Position numbers and translations under genes: made by a program
NCBI GenBank assembly: GCA_902384795.1
Contig: CABMDC010000018.1
Coordinates: forward strand, 44,602 to 108,601
Direction of reading: 5' to 3'
From: Candidatus Gugararchaeum adminiculabundum
GTDB taxonomy: Archaea > Micrarchaeota > Micrarchaeia > Burarchaeales > Gugararchaeaceae
DNA: 64,000 nucleotides
The notes under the pieces: generated by a model
What the model was told of the DNA's origin: nothing
What the model saw: only the letters and a program-made list of their open reading frames with translations
The model's database searches: none
Shown here: piece by piece, positions 1 through 8,246 of the stretch
Numbering within the stretch: the first letter of the stretch is position 1
Layout: each line of letters opens with the position of its first letter

Positions 1-1
1 G

Positions 2-1237
2 GAGATTGAGTATGATTTGGAAGTCACGCGGAAAACAAAGTGCGCGGGGGAAGTCAAGGATTTTGTGCAGTATTTCAGGAACAGGTTTGAGAGAACATCT
101 GCTTGTTTGCGGGCGCGGGCATCCACTTCGGGCGCAGTGAAAATTCAGGCAGCGCAGAAAATGCCAGGGAAGGCGGTGCGCATAATTGCCATGGTTGCCG
201 AGAAAAAGCAGACCAAGAACGGGCATATTCTGCTGGAACTTGAAGATGAGGAGACGACTCAATTGGCGCTGATTCTGAAAAATGACAGGAAAACAAGCGA
301 GGCATTCACCAAGGCGCAGAACCTTTTGTTCGACGAAGTATGTGCGTTTGACGGAAAAATCAGCAACCAGTTTTTCATTGTTGAGGACATCACCTGGCCG
401 GATATCCCGCTGAAGCAGGCGAAGATGATCGAGGAGGATTTGGCAATCGGCATGATAAGCGATATGCATGTGGGAAGCAAGAAATTCCTTGAAGAGAACT
501 TTAGGAAATTCCTGGACGCGCTGAAAGGAAAGGGGATAAAACAGCACCTGGAGACCCTGGGAAAAGTGAAGTACATAACAATTGCCGGGGATCTGGTGGA
601 CGGGGTCGGGGTCTACCCGAACCAGGAAAAGGACCTGGCTGAAAAGGACATTTATCAGCAGTATGTGCAGTTTGAGAGATTGATAAACGAAATTCCGGAC
701 CACATTGAAATCATTGTTGCCCCTGGAAACCACGATGCAGTGCGGAGGGCGGAGCCCCAGCCTGCGGTCAGTGACATTATCAAGGACCTGAATTCAAGCG
801 GAAAAATCCGCTATGTGGGAAGCCCTGCCTATTACAAGGCGCACGGGTTCCGCGGGCTCATGTATCACGGGACCTCGCTGGATTCCATAATCGCGGCGCT
901 CAAGGGAATGGATTACCATACCCCTGAAAAGCCCATGGTGGAGCTCTTGAAAAGAAGGAACCTTTCGCCGATCTATGGTGACAATCCGATTGTGCCGGAA
1001 GAAAAGGATTACATGCTGATTGACGGGGAAATCGATATTTTGCAAATGGGGCACATCCACAAAAATGGGAGCACGGTTTACCGCGGGGTGAGCGTGGTCA
1101 ATTCAGGGACATGGCAGGCAAGGACAGATTTCCAGATAAGGCAGGGGCATGTGCCGACTCCTGCGCTTGTGCCTGTTTTTGAAATGAAGTACGGGCAGGC
1201 GAAGCTGCTTGACTTTAATTACGGGGTTGCGCTATGA
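2..1237 (+). CDS. polB: DNA polymerase D small subunit (DP1), 5'-truncated by window edge
   Basis: This is the exonuclease/structural subunit of the archaeal family D replicative polymerase. The frame is open to the window edge, so the N-terminal part (usually an OB-fold region) is missing and the TTG at 17 is not the real start. Calcineurin-like phosphoesterase motifs appear in order: SDMHVGS, GDLVDGVG, PGNHDAVRR, a YHGTS segment and GHIHKNG near the C terminus. These are the metal ligands of the Mre11-like 3'-5' proofreading nuclease, and all look intact. The stop overlaps the start of the large-subunit gene by four bases (ATGA), so the two chains are probably translationally coupled. Confidence 0.95.
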   Translation, partial: EIEYDLEVTRKTKCAGEVKDFVQYFRNRFERTSACLRARASTSGAVKIQAAQKMPGKAVRIIAMVAEKKQTKNGHILLELEDEETTQLALILKNDRKTSEAFTKAQNLLFDEVCAFDGKISNQFFIVEDITWPDIPLKQAKMIEEDLAIGMISDMHVGSKKFLEENFRKFLDALKGKGIKQHLETLGKVKYITIAGDLVDGVGVYPNQEKDLAEKDIYQQYVQFERLINEIPDHIEIIVAPGNHDAVRRAEPQPAVSDIIKDLNSSGKIRYVGSPAYYKAHGFRGLMYHGTSLDSIIAALKGMDYHTPEKPMVELLKRRNLSPIYGDNPIVPEEKDYMLIDGEIDILQMGHIHKNGSTVYRGVSVVNSGTWQARTDFQIRQGHVPTPALVPVFEMKYGQAKLLDFNYGVAL

Positions 1238-4200
1238 GCAATGAAATCAAGGGCATGGGCAGAATAAAGGATGAATACTTTGCCGTGCTGAGAAAGAATT
1301 TCAATGAGGCGTACGAGGTCGCGGGAAAAGCGCGGGCCAAGGGGTTTGACCCTGAACTGGAAGTAGAAGTGGTTCCTACCGAGGATGTGGCTGCGCGGGT
1401 TGAGGAAATTGTGGGGCCGAAGGGAGTAGGGGTTGCTATCAGGGAAGCTGTGAAAAAAGGCCAGGCAAGGGAGCTGGTTGCGCACGATATTGCGAAAAGA
1501 ATTCTGAAAAAAGAATTCTGTGAAGGGACAAGGGACGAGCTGATTGAGCAGGCGGTTAGGACCGGGGTTGCGATTTTAACCGAAGGGGTGCTGGTCGCTC
1601 CGACCGAGGGGATTTCGAAAATAATTGTGAAAACAAACCCTGATGGAAGCGACTATCTTAGTGTGTATTTTTCAGGGCCGATCAGGTCTGCCGGAGGGAC
1701 TGTGGCAGCGCTAGCGGTTGTGCTCGCGGATGTGGCGCGCAAGGAAATGGGAGTTGCTGATTACAGGCCCACTGATGACGAGGTTGAAAGGTATGTGGAG
1801 GAAGTGCTGCTCTATGATGTGCGCGGGGCCAGGCTACAGTACAGGCCAACTGAAGATGAAATTAGGCACATTATCAGGAACTGCCCGATCTGCATTGATG
1901 GGGACCCTACCGAGGATTTTGAAGTGAGCGTTCACAAGGGGCTTTCGCGGTTTGAAACCGACCGCGTGCGCGGAGGAATCGCGCTGGTTATTGGAGAGGG
2001 GATTGCGCAAAAGGCGGCCAAAGTCCTAAAGTACACGAAGAAAATCAAATTGAACTGGGAATGGATTCAAACGCTGGTGAAGGTTGGGAAAAAAGAAGGG
2101 AGTGTCACTGAAATAAAACCGAATGAAAAATTCCTGGAGGATTTGGTTGCAGGAAGACCCATCTTTGCGTATCCCAGCAGGCCCGGCGGATTTAGGCTTC
2201 GCTATGGGAGATGCAGGACCAGCGGGATTGCGGGCAAGAGCATTCATCCTGCGACCATGGTGATATTGGACGAATTCATTGCAGTGGGAACGCAGATGAA
2301 AGTTGAAAGGCCGGGCAAGGGATGTGTGATGACTCCCTGCGATTCCATTGAAGGGCCGATTGTGAAACTGCAGGATGGGACAGTGGTGAGGGTTGAAAGC
2401 GTTCAGCAGGCGCGCGAGATTGCAGCCAGCGGAAAAGTGGTGGAAATCATTTTCCTTGGCGATATCCTGATCACAGTCGGGGATTTCAGCAAAGCGAACC
2501 ATCCGCTTGCGCCCAGCGGCTATTGCGAGGAGTGGTGGGCGCTAGATTTGGCAGCTGCGGGCAGGAGCGTAAAGGATGTGAATAATGTTTCCATTGATGA
2601 GGCAATTAGATTGGCCGATGATGAGGGAGGCAAGGATGGAAAGAGAGTGCCGCTTCACCCGAAATTCACCTATTTCTGGCATGATTTGAGATCAGGGGAT
2701 TTGCGAACGCTCGCTGAATGGCTGGTGAACGGAAAGCTGGATTATGGAATGCTTGGAGGAGCCGTGAAATCGCTTACGCTGAAGAATGATGAGAAAGGGA
2801 AAGCAGGGAAAACGATTCTTGAAACGCTCGGGATTCCGCACAAGGTGAGAAAAGTGGAAGCTGGGCAGGCAGAGGCAGAGATAATTCTGGAAAGCGCCGA
2901 GGCGGTTGCGCTCCTGCGCTCGCTGGGAATTCTGCAGGGAAGAAAATTGGGATTGGAAAAATTCAATGCTGGTTTTTCAGAGGAAAAGGGCGTGCTGGAA
3001 AATTTGGGAAATGTTTCTGGCTTCGTGGTTAGGAAAAAGGTTGGAATTTATATTGGAGGAAGAATGGGAAGGCCGGAAAAGGCAAAGGAAAGGGAGATGA
3101 AGCCTGCTCCGCACGTGCTTTTCCCGCTTGGGAACAATGGGGGAAAACTACGCAGCGTGCTAAAAGCTTACAAAAGTTTGAGGGAAAGAACCAAGGAGAA
3201 GGGAGTGATAACCGAAGTGGTGCGCCTGCGGTGCATGAGCTGTGGTGAGCTGGGAATCACCAATACGTGCAAGTGCGGAGGAAGAACGCAGCTGGAAAAA
3301 TTCTGCATCAAATGCGGAAGGACCACTGACAAGGACAAGTGCCCAGGGGATGGCTCGCGGACTTCTTACTATGATGAAAGGGCTGTGGATATTGTAGAAC
3401 TGTTTGACAAGGCTGTGAAAAAATGCAATGGTTTCATGCCCAATGACATGAAAGGGGTTGTCGGGCTGGTGAGCGCATATAAAATTCCTGAGCCGCTGGA
3501 AAAAGGATTTTTGAGGGCGAAGCACGGGGTTTATACTTTCAAGGATGGAACCTGCAGGTTTGATGCAACCGATGTGCCTATCACCCATTTCAAGCCAAAG
3601 GAAATCGGAATTACTGTTGAACAGGCGCGCGGGCTGGGTTATGTGAAAGATTGCTATGGAAAGGAAATGAAAAGTGATGAACAATTGTGCGAGCTCTGGC
3701 CCCAGGATATTTTGCTTGCTGAAAGGGGAGCGGAATATATGATTAATGTGGCTAAATTCGTTGATGACGAACTGGTTTACCTTTACGGGCTGCCGCAGTT
3801 TTACAATGTGAATGAGAAAAAAGATTTGGTCGGGAAGCTGGTGGTCACGCTTTCTCCGCACACCAGTGCAGGTGTGCTTTCGCGCGTTATTGGGTTTACC
3901 AAGGCGAGAGTGGGCTATGCGCATCCGTATCTGATTACCTGCCGCCGAAGGAACTGCGACGGGGATGAGGATACTACAATGCTGCTCATGGATGCGCTGC
4001 TGAACTTTTCAAAGAAATTTTTGCCCTCTTCGCGCGGAGGGACCATGGATGCGCCCCGTGTCGTGACTACTTTGATTGACCCGAGCGAAGTTGATGATGA
4101 GGTGCATTCAATGGAAGTGTGCCGCGGATATTCGGCAGAGTTCTACGAGGCAACGCAAAGGCTGGCAGGTGCGAATGAAATTCCAGTGGAAAGGGTTGCG

Positions 4201-4704
4201 GATAGATTGGGGAAGGAAGGCCAGTACTGTGATTTGTGGTTCACCCATGAGACTAGTTCGATTGATGATGCGCCGACCATTACCAGGTATGTGCAGTTTG
4301 AGAGCATGCAGGAGAAGATTGAATCCCAGCTCGCGCTCTCGAAGAAAATACGCGCAGTGGATGAAAAGGATGCGGCTGAAAGAGTGATTCTGAGCCACTT
4401 CCTTCCTGATTTGTACGGAAATCTGCGCTCGTTTTCAAAGCAGACTTTCCGATGTGTTGACTGCAATAAGAAGTATAGGAGAGTGCCTTTGATTGGAAAA
4501 TGCCAAAAGTGCGGAGGGAAAATTCTTCTTACGATTAACAAGGGGGGAATTGAAAAATACCTGAAAATTTCGCAGAAGATGTGCGCAAGGTTTGAATTGT
4601 CCGCCTATCTGATCCAGAGGCTGAACCTGATTGAAAAGGAGATTGCGAGCGTGTTCGCGGGAGGGGAAGAGGCGAAGCAGTTTAACCTTGGGGACTTTAT
4701 GTAA
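1234..4704 (+). CDS. polC: DNA polymerase D large subunit (DP2)
   Basis: This is the catalytic subunit of archaeal PolD, which replicates chromosomal DNA with DP1. The 1156-residue length is normal for an intein-free DP2. Two cysteine clusters are visible: CMSCGELG with CKCGG and CIKCG in the second half, and CVDCNKKYRR with CQKCGG near the C terminus, matching the zinc-binding modules of the family. The conserved segment YFSGPIRSAGGT lies near residue 145. The ATG overlaps the DP1 stop. A hairpin follows the stop directly, so the transcript probably ends there. Confidence 0.96.
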   Translation: MSNEIKGMGRIKDEYFAVLRKNFNEAYEVAGKARAKGFDPELEVEVVPTEDVAARVEEIVGPKGVGVAIREAVKKGQARELVAHDIAKRILKKEFCEGTRDELIEQAVRTGVAILTEGVLVAPTEGISKIIVKTNPDGSDYLSVYFSGPIRSAGGTVAALAVVLADVARKEMGVADYRPTDDEVERYVEEVLLYDVRGARLQYRPTEDEIRHIIRNCPICIDGDPTEDFEVSVHKGLSRFETDRVRGGIALVIGEGIAQKAAKVLKYTKKIKLNWEWIQTLVKVGKKEGSVTEIKPNEKFLEDLVAGRPIFAYPSRPGGFRLRYGRCRTSGIAGKSIHPATMVILDEFIAVGTQMKVERPGKGCVMTPCDSIEGPIVKLQDGTVVRVESVQQAREIAASGKVVEIIFLGDILITVGDFSKANHPLAPSGYCEEWWALDLAAAGRSVKDVNNVSIDEAIRLADDEGGKDGKRVPLHPKFTYFWHDLRSGDLRTLAEWLVNGKLDYGMLGGAVKSLTLKNDEKGKAGKTILETLGIPHKVRKVEAGQAEAEIILESAEAVALLRSLGILQGRKLGLEKFNAGFSEEKGVLENLGNVSGFVVRKKVGIYIGGRMGRPEKAKEREMKPAPHVLFPLGNNGGKLRSVLKAYKSLRERTKEKGVITEVVRLRCMSCGELGITNTCKCGGRTQLEKFCIKCGRTTDKDKCPGDGSRTSYYDERAVDIVELFDKAVKKCNGFMPNDMKGVVGLVSAYKIPEPLEKGFLRAKHGVYTFKDGTCRFDATDVPITHFKPKEIGITVEQARGLGYVKDCYGKEMKSDEQLCELWPQDILLAERGAEYMINVAKFVDDELVYLYGLPQFYNVNEKKDLVGKLVVTLSPHTSAGVLSRVIGFTKARVGYAHPYLITCRRRNCDGDEDTTMLLMDALLNFSKKFLPSSRGGTMDAPRVVTTLIDPSEVDDEVHSMEVCRGYSAEFYEATQRLAGANEIPVERVADRLGKEGQYCDLWFTHETSSIDDAPTITRYVQFESMQEKIESQLALSKKIRAVDEKDAAERVILSHFLPDLYGNLRSFSKQTFRCVDCNKKYRRVPLIGKCQKCGGKILLTINKGGIEKYLKISQKMCARFELSAYLIQRLNLIEKEIASVFAGGEEAKQFNLGDFM

Positions 4705-4711
4705 GCGTCTT

Positions 4712-4732
4712 GGGGGAAACGTAGTTTCCCCC
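4712..4732 (+). terminator. Hairpin after polC
   Basis: A perfect 9-bp inverted repeat, GGGGGAAAC and GTTTCCCCC with a GTA loop, begins 7 bases after the polC stop. The following bases are pyrimidine-rich but contain no long T run, so it may act as a transcript 3' end or stabiliser rather than a simple terminator. Confidence 0.5.
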
Positions 4733-4816
4733 GCTACCCTTGGAAGCATCCCCCTTCCTCTTCAGGTAAAGAGTTAATCATTTAAGCAACCTGGCGCATA
4801 ACTTATTCTGACATTC

Positions 4817-6004
4817 ATGGGGGTACAGATACGATTTGAGCCCAAAACAAGGGCGATTACAGTGTCCGAGCCTTCTTCTGTGTCATCGCTGCAAAACGGC
4901 TGCTATGGCATAATGCAAAAAGGGGTAATTTCCCTCGAGCCTGAAGAAGTGCTCTACCTAATTGACATCAGAAACGCACAATGCCTGGATGACGCGCTGA
5001 ATGAGTACAAGTTCAATGCGCTTGCTGGAATTTTCTCCAAGGGCGCGAAGAAATTTTTTGCCCGCTATTTCACCTACAAGGACTGGAGGGACAGGGGGCT
5101 GATTCCTCGCTCTATTTCAGAATTGACTGATGAGAAATATGGAAGGAACGCTAGGAAACCGTACCCAGGGGAGAAATTCGAAACCCCGAAGATTGCTGTG
5201 CACGGGCTGTTTTCGCCCGAGGATTTGATGACGATTATTGATGAGGAGGAAGTGGGAAAGGAACTGTACGAAAGATACTGGCTGGGGCAGTTTGGCTCGT
5301 ACAAGGCCGAGCAAAGGGGAAGAATTTCGAAATTGGATGTTTTTGAAACCCTGTTCATGCTCAAGCACTGCAAATTGTCGCTGGAGAATTCGAACGAAAA
5401 AGATGTGCTGAAAGCGGCTCGGAAGATTCACGAGTATTTTGACGAGATGTACGAGGTTTTCGAGGACTGGAGACTGCGCGGCTTTATCCTGAAAACCGGG
5501 TTCAAGTTCGGGACGCATTTTAGAATCTATTTCCCGCGCGCGAGCCCGAAGCTCGGGAACAGCGAATGGGTGCACTCAAAGCACGTGATTCATGTTTTCC
5601 CGAGGAAAAGCAAGATGCTGATTTCCGAATGGGCGCGGGCAATCAGGGTGGCGCACTCGGTGAAGAAAACATTCATTCTGGCTATTCCGGGGAAGAAATT
5701 GGCTGCCAGGAAAAAAGCGGAGACGAATTTTGACTTCCTGCTGTTCCACAGGAAAAAGGGCGGGATTGAAAAGCCGAGCGATGCTGGCGCAAAACCGAAA
5801 TACCTGATGCTTTCGCTCTCTGAAGAGGAGTATATCGGGGGCGAGGAGCTGGCGCAGGCCATTGAGGAGGCCAAGGACATAGGATTGGAGCCCATTTTGG
5901 CGATTTGCGACCGGGAAACCTCGGTTACCTACTATTTGGTCAAGAGGATCAACCTGCCTGGAAGCGAATACGAGTACTATGAAATTGAATGGGAACAGCC
6001 GTAG
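4817..6004 (+). CDS. endA: tRNA-splicing endonuclease, three-unit (epsilon2-like) type
   Basis: It cuts pre-tRNAs at bulge-helix-bulge motifs to remove introns. The 395 residues read as three modules. Residues 1-110 are an N-terminal-like unit with the degenerate FTYKDWRDRG motif. About 130-295 form a full catalytic unit: VFEDWRLRGF, then KFGTHFRIYFP with HSKHVIHV, then AHSVKKTFILA carrying the catalytic lysine. About 300-395 form a C-terminal structural unit (YLMLSLSE... ending WEQP). An alphaN-alpha-betaC order is the architecture reported for the ARMAN-2 epsilon2 enzyme, which dimerises and has broad substrate specificity. A substrate candidate, an intron in a tRNA-Leu T-loop, lies at 21310-21433. 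The last 15 bases, including the stop, are repeated at 7242-7256. Confidence 0.85.
   Translation: MGVQIRFEPKTRAITVSEPSSVSSLQNGCYGIMQKGVISLEPEEVLYLIDIRNAQCLDDALNEYKFNALAGIFSKGAKKFFARYFTYKDWRDRGLIPRSISELTDEKYGRNARKPYPGEKFETPKIAVHGLFSPEDLMTIIDEEEVGKELYERYWLGQFGSYKAEQRGRISKLDVFETLFMLKHCKLSLENSNEKDVLKAARKIHEYFDEMYEVFEDWRLRGFILKTGFKFGTHFRIYFPRASPKLGNSEWVHSKHVIHVFPRKSKMLISEWARAIRVAHSVKKTFILAIPGKKLAARKKAETNFDFLLFHRKKGGIEKPSDAGAKPKYLMLSLSEEEYIGGEELAQAIEEAKDIGLEPILAICDRETSVTYYLVKRINLPGSEYEYYEIEWEQP
5990..6004 (+). repeat. 15-bp direct repeat, left copy (endA 3' end)
   Basis: TGGGAACAGCCGTAG forms the last codons and stop of endA. An identical 15-mer lies at 7242-7256. Together they bracket an AT-richer 1.24-kb segment, as expected for integration at a gene 3' end that restores the gene. 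Confidence 0.7.
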
Positions 6005-6015
6005 GAAGTAATAGA

Positions 6016-6285
6016 TCAGATACCACCTATTTTTTTCAAGATGAACGCGCCAAATTCTGCGATTGTACCGGTGGATTTTATCGCGTCTAAAACAGCTTCT
6101 TTGTAGGTCAATGGATCGTCAATAGAGAGTTTTCCCTCGTTTAACATGTTTCTTGCTACTTCTAACTCGCCTCTTCCTTTAACTTCTAGTTCTCCTTTAT
6201 TCTCCAGATCTCCGCCAATTCGTACTTTAGCCATAGAACCAACCCTCACACTAGTGCTTTTTCCTATTGAAACTCTCACGCCCAA
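6016..6285 (-). CDS. Small beta-repeat (bactofilin-like) protein, 89 aa
   Basis: I do not recognise the family with certainty. The frame is open further upstream, but a TTG at 6285 preceded by GGAGGGAG at normal spacing gives 89 residues and avoids reading through the zinc-ribbon gene in another frame. Residues 1-52 hold short repeats with alternating hydrophobic residues and regular glycines (VRIGGDL, ENKGELEV, KGRGELEV, MLNEGKLS), like a small beta-helix or bactofilin-type fold. The C-terminal 35 residues look helical. It lies inside the repeat-bracketed island and follows the zinc-ribbon gene with a start overlapping that gene's stop, so the two are probably coupled. Confidence 0.5.
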   Translation of the reverse strand: MGVRVSIGKSTSVRVGSMAKVRIGGDLENKGELEVKGRGELEVARNMLNEGKLSIDDPLTYKEAVLDAIKSTGTIAEFGAFILKKIGGI

Positions 6286-6287
6286 AA

Positions 6288-6410
6288 TTACTCCCTCCGC
6301 TCCATAATTATTCCGCATTTGATACATTTGTGTTTGGGTTCTCCTCCGACGGAGATTTCGACTCCGATAGTGAGAGTAGAACCACAATTTGGACATTCAT
6401 ACAAAGGCAT
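6288..6410 (-). CDS. 40-aa zinc-ribbon microprotein
   Basis: The short reading frame begins MPLYECPNCGSTL and ends HKCIKCGIIMERRE, giving two CxxC knuckles (CPNC and CIKC) about 20 residues apart, a compact rubredoxin-like zinc ribbon. A strong ribosome binding site (GGAGGT) lies 7-8 bases before the ATG at 6410. It sits between the membrane-protein gene and the beta-repeat gene on the same strand with tight spacing, so it is very probably real. Its partner or nucleic-acid target is unknown. Confidence 0.7.
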   Translation of the reverse strand: MPLYECPNCGSTLTIGVEISVGGEPKHKCIKCGIIMERRE

Positions 6411-6425
6411 TTCAAAAACCTCCGA

Positions 6426-6617
6426 TTAACGTGCAAGTCTTTTTATAACTCCAACTACGCCGAGTATGAGGAGTAATATTCCGAGAATAATCGAAGCATA
6501 GATAGTGAACATTCCTAAGTCATGTTGGATATTCAACACAACAAGGACAACGCCCATGATAAACAATATTGGCACGAGTCCTTTCCCGATTAATCCAAGT
6601 GCAGATAAAACCTGCAT
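6426..6617 (-). CDS. Two-helix small membrane protein, 63 aa
   Basis: The start is placed at the ATG at 6617 because GGTGAG lies just before it; the upstream in-frame ATG at 6656 lacks a binding site. The protein has two hydrophobic segments, LGKGLVPILFIMGVVLVVL-like (about residues 10-31) and IYASIILGILLLILGVVGVI (about 38-58), and ends in KRLAR, which suggests a cytoplasmic C terminus. It is the first gene of the minus-strand set in the island, transcribed away from the HTH regulator. No function can be assigned. Confidence 0.6.
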   Translation of the reverse strand: MQVLSALGLIGKGLVPILFIMGVVLVVLNIQHDLGMFTIYASIILGILLLILGVVGVIKRLAR

Positions 6618-6667
6618 AATCTCACCTGCTCTCAAATAAAATGAGAACACTCTCATATTTATTAGGT

Positions 6668-6683
6668 AAAGTATTTAAAGTAT
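6668..6683. promoter_or_regulatory. Bidirectional TATA region
   Basis: AAAGTATTTAAAGTATTT is close to self-complementary. It gives a TATA box about 25 bases before the ATG of the HTH gene at 6702 and, on the other strand, about 50-60 bases before the membrane-protein start at 6617. It therefore probably drives both divergent units. The HTH protein is the obvious candidate to bind here. Confidence 0.45.
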
Positions 6684-6701
6684 TTGGAACTACAACCTTA
6701 C

Positions 6702-7154
6702 ATGACCTCTGATTATGAAGAAATTGAAACGCAAGAGAACGATATTAGGAAAACGATAGAACGGTATCTTGCCAAGAATCAAAAAGCAACGATAAACGAG
6801 ATAGCTGAAGCGACTGAACTATCATGGGCGACAGTAAAAAAACACTTGGAGCACCTAGAAGCTATAGGCAGAGTGCATGAAGAATCAGGGAAGAACTCGC
6901 ATTTGTATTACATTAATGGAAATGGAAAGTGGCAAAAAAAAGTTGAGCTTACGGGCAATCATACGCTATTTCTGGATACATTTATTTCTCCATTTGGAAA
7001 ACCATTTTTGAGGATAAAAGAAACGAAAAAGACCAACGACCGATGGATGGTGATAGGGGAGATAATGATCACAAAGGAAAAACTGGGGGAAGTAAAAAAA
7101 TTTCTGGAGATAGTAGAAAAGAACATAGATGAGTATGGCACGGGAGGAGCGTAA
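6702..7154 (+). CDS. Winged-helix transcriptional regulator
   Basis: It is predicted to bind DNA in the cytoplasm. Residues about 15-75 form a winged helix-turn-helix: IERYLAKNQKATINEIAEATE, then the recognition region LSWATVKKHLEHLEAIGRVH and the wing HLYYINGNGKW. The C-terminal half (to residue 150) is an unassigned effector or dimer domain. The ATG at 6702 lies about 25 bases after a TATTTAAAG box, consistent with a leaderless transcript; the in-frame TTG at 6684 would lie between TATA and start. It is divergent from the three minus-strand island genes and is likely their regulator. Confidence 0.7.
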   Translation: MTSDYEEIETQENDIRKTIERYLAKNQKATINEIAEATELSWATVKKHLEHLEAIGRVHEESGKNSHLYYINGNGKWQKKVELTGNHTLFLDTFISPFGKPFLRIKETKKTNDRWMVIGEIMITKEKLGEVKKFLEIVEKNIDEYGTGGA

Positions 7155-7202
7155 TAGTCCGGAATGGAAACGACCCTAGTGTTGGCACTCGATACGAGGG
7201 GT

Positions 7203-7240
7203 GCGGGGCCAAAACCGCAAAAACAATGTAATGGCCCTGC
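7203..7240 (+). other. Hairpin abutting the right direct repeat
   Basis: GCGGGGCCA (7203-7211) pairs with TGGCCCTGC (7232-7240), nine pairs with one G-U, around a 20-nt loop. It ends one base before the 15-bp repeat at 7242. It may be the 3' end of the island's plus-strand transcript or a recombination-related structure. Confidence 0.4.
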
Positions 7241-7241
7241 G

Positions 7242-7256
7242 TGGGAACAGCCGTAG
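7242..7256 (+). repeat. 15-bp direct repeat, right copy
   Basis: It is identical to the last 15 bases of endA at 5990-6004. Base composition returns to the neighbourhood norm after this point. Confidence 0.7.
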
Positions 7257-7370
7257 AATTGGAACGGTGCGCCACGGCGGAAATTTGTGGCTCGCTGTCC
7301 GAGGAGGCAAGTGGTAGAAAGATATTTAAACATCAGCTGGAAAAAGAGGAAACAACCAAAGGTGATATTG

Positions 7371-7628
7371 ATGGGCAAATTCTCGATTGCAAAGCAACTG
7401 GCAGGAAGGAGACTTGTAACCAATGACGGAGAGGAAATAGGGAAACTTGTTGACATTATGATCAGCGAGGTAAACGGCAAGATGGAATCACTCCTGATTG
7501 AGCCGAATTTGGACAATCCGACGGCACGCAGGCTCAAGAAGGACGATGGCATGATTATCGTACCCTATAAAGCGGTGTTGGCTGCTAGCGACTTTATTAT
7601 CGTGGACCGCCGAGCGCTCGGTGTCTGA
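7371..7628 (+). CDS. PRC-barrel domain protein, 85 aa
   Basis: The sequence GKFSIAKQLAGRRLVTNDGEE followed by KLVDIMISEVNGKMESLLIEP is the standard PRC-barrel beta-barrel pattern, and IIVPYKAVLAASDFIIVD closes it. Such small archaeal proteins are thought to bind RNA or protein partners (RimM-like barrel), but the exact role is unknown. The ATG at 7371 has GGTGAT just upstream and a TATA box (GATATTTAAAC) at 7321-7331. The 28-codon upstream extension overlaps that promoter and is rejected. Confidence 0.8.
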   Translation: MGKFSIAKQLAGRRLVTNDGEEIGKLVDIMISEVNGKMESLLIEPNLDNPTARRLKKDDGMIIVPYKAVLAASDFIIVDRRALGV

Positions 7629-7747
7629 TTTTCAGGTTTTTAACCAGTTAAATTCTTCTTTTTAGTTTTCTTTTTACCTAGCCCCGTCTCGGGCTGAACC
7701 GGTCAATTTTTATTCATCCTTGGGCAGAATAGTAGCGGTGTGGCACT

Positions 7748-8236
7748 ATGGGTGAAATGAAACAAGTAAGCAGCAGGCTCGTTATGGATACTTCGGAAGC
7801 GCTAACAAAGGAGAAAGTCATAACCGCCCTGTTTACACTCCCTGAAGAGCAAAGACGGGTGCTGGGGAAGAAACTCAATGATTTTGTCAGGGGAACCGCA
7901 AAGTCGATGAGCTATCAGTTTGGGGAGGAAAAACAGCAGAGGCCCCAGAAGTTTGAACTTAGATCTACCCCTGTCCGGGAGGGCGAGGAAAGCGACCTGG
8001 GGCGCGCGGTAAGGAAAATGCAACGATTTGAGAAAAAAGCGGATAAAGTTCTTGGGCTCAAGGGACAGGGATGGAAATCAGTTAACCCGACCGGGAATCT
8101 GCTTAAACAGAAAATTGTAATTGAAAAGGGGAACGGCGCTGTTAATGTTAAAATCGGGGATGGCGTGAAAATATCTGGCCAATGGCAGGGCAGCCCCAAG
8201 GAATTTGAAGAATTGGTGAAGAAAATATTCAAGTAA
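7748..8236 (+). CDS. Hypothetical protein, 162 aa
   Basis: I do not recognise this protein. The first 60 residues are helical and charged (LTKEKVITALFTLPEEQRRVLGK), the middle is polar and lysine/glutamine-rich, and the last 50 residues look like a small beta domain (QKIVIEKGNGAVNVKIGDGVKI). There is no signal peptide or membrane segment. It is followed after 10 bases by rnhB on the same strand, so the two are probably co-transcribed. Confidence 0.6.
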   Translation: MGEMKQVSSRLVMDTSEALTKEKVITALFTLPEEQRRVLGKKLNDFVRGTAKSMSYQFGEEKQQRPQKFELRSTPVREGEESDLGRAVRKMQRFEKKADKVLGLKGQGWKSVNPTGNLLKQKIVIEKGNGAVNVKIGDGVKISGQWQGSPKEFEELVKKIFK

Positions 8237-8246
8237 GGGTCTTTTT

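Larger units (their letters stand above)
6005..7241. mobile_element. Putative inserted island between 15-bp direct repeats
   Basis: This 1237-bp segment lies exactly between two identical copies of the endA 3' end. It carries three minus-strand genes (beta-repeat protein, zinc ribbon, two-helix membrane protein) and one divergent HTH regulator. The bases are visibly richer in A+T and use more AGA, ATA and TCT codons than flanking genes. No integrase or transposase is present, so it would be a non-autonomous or decayed element, or a cassette moved in trans. The insertion is inferred from the repeat and composition only. Confidence 0.5.

Noticed and set aside
1234..4704. Intein in the PolD large subunit
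   Set aside because: The length and continuous domain order leave no room for an intein, and no splicing motifs were seen.
6016..6396. A single 126-residue minus-strand ORF
   Set aside because: Its first third overlaps a well-supported zinc-ribbon gene in another frame, and a TTG with a good ribosome binding site lies at 6285.
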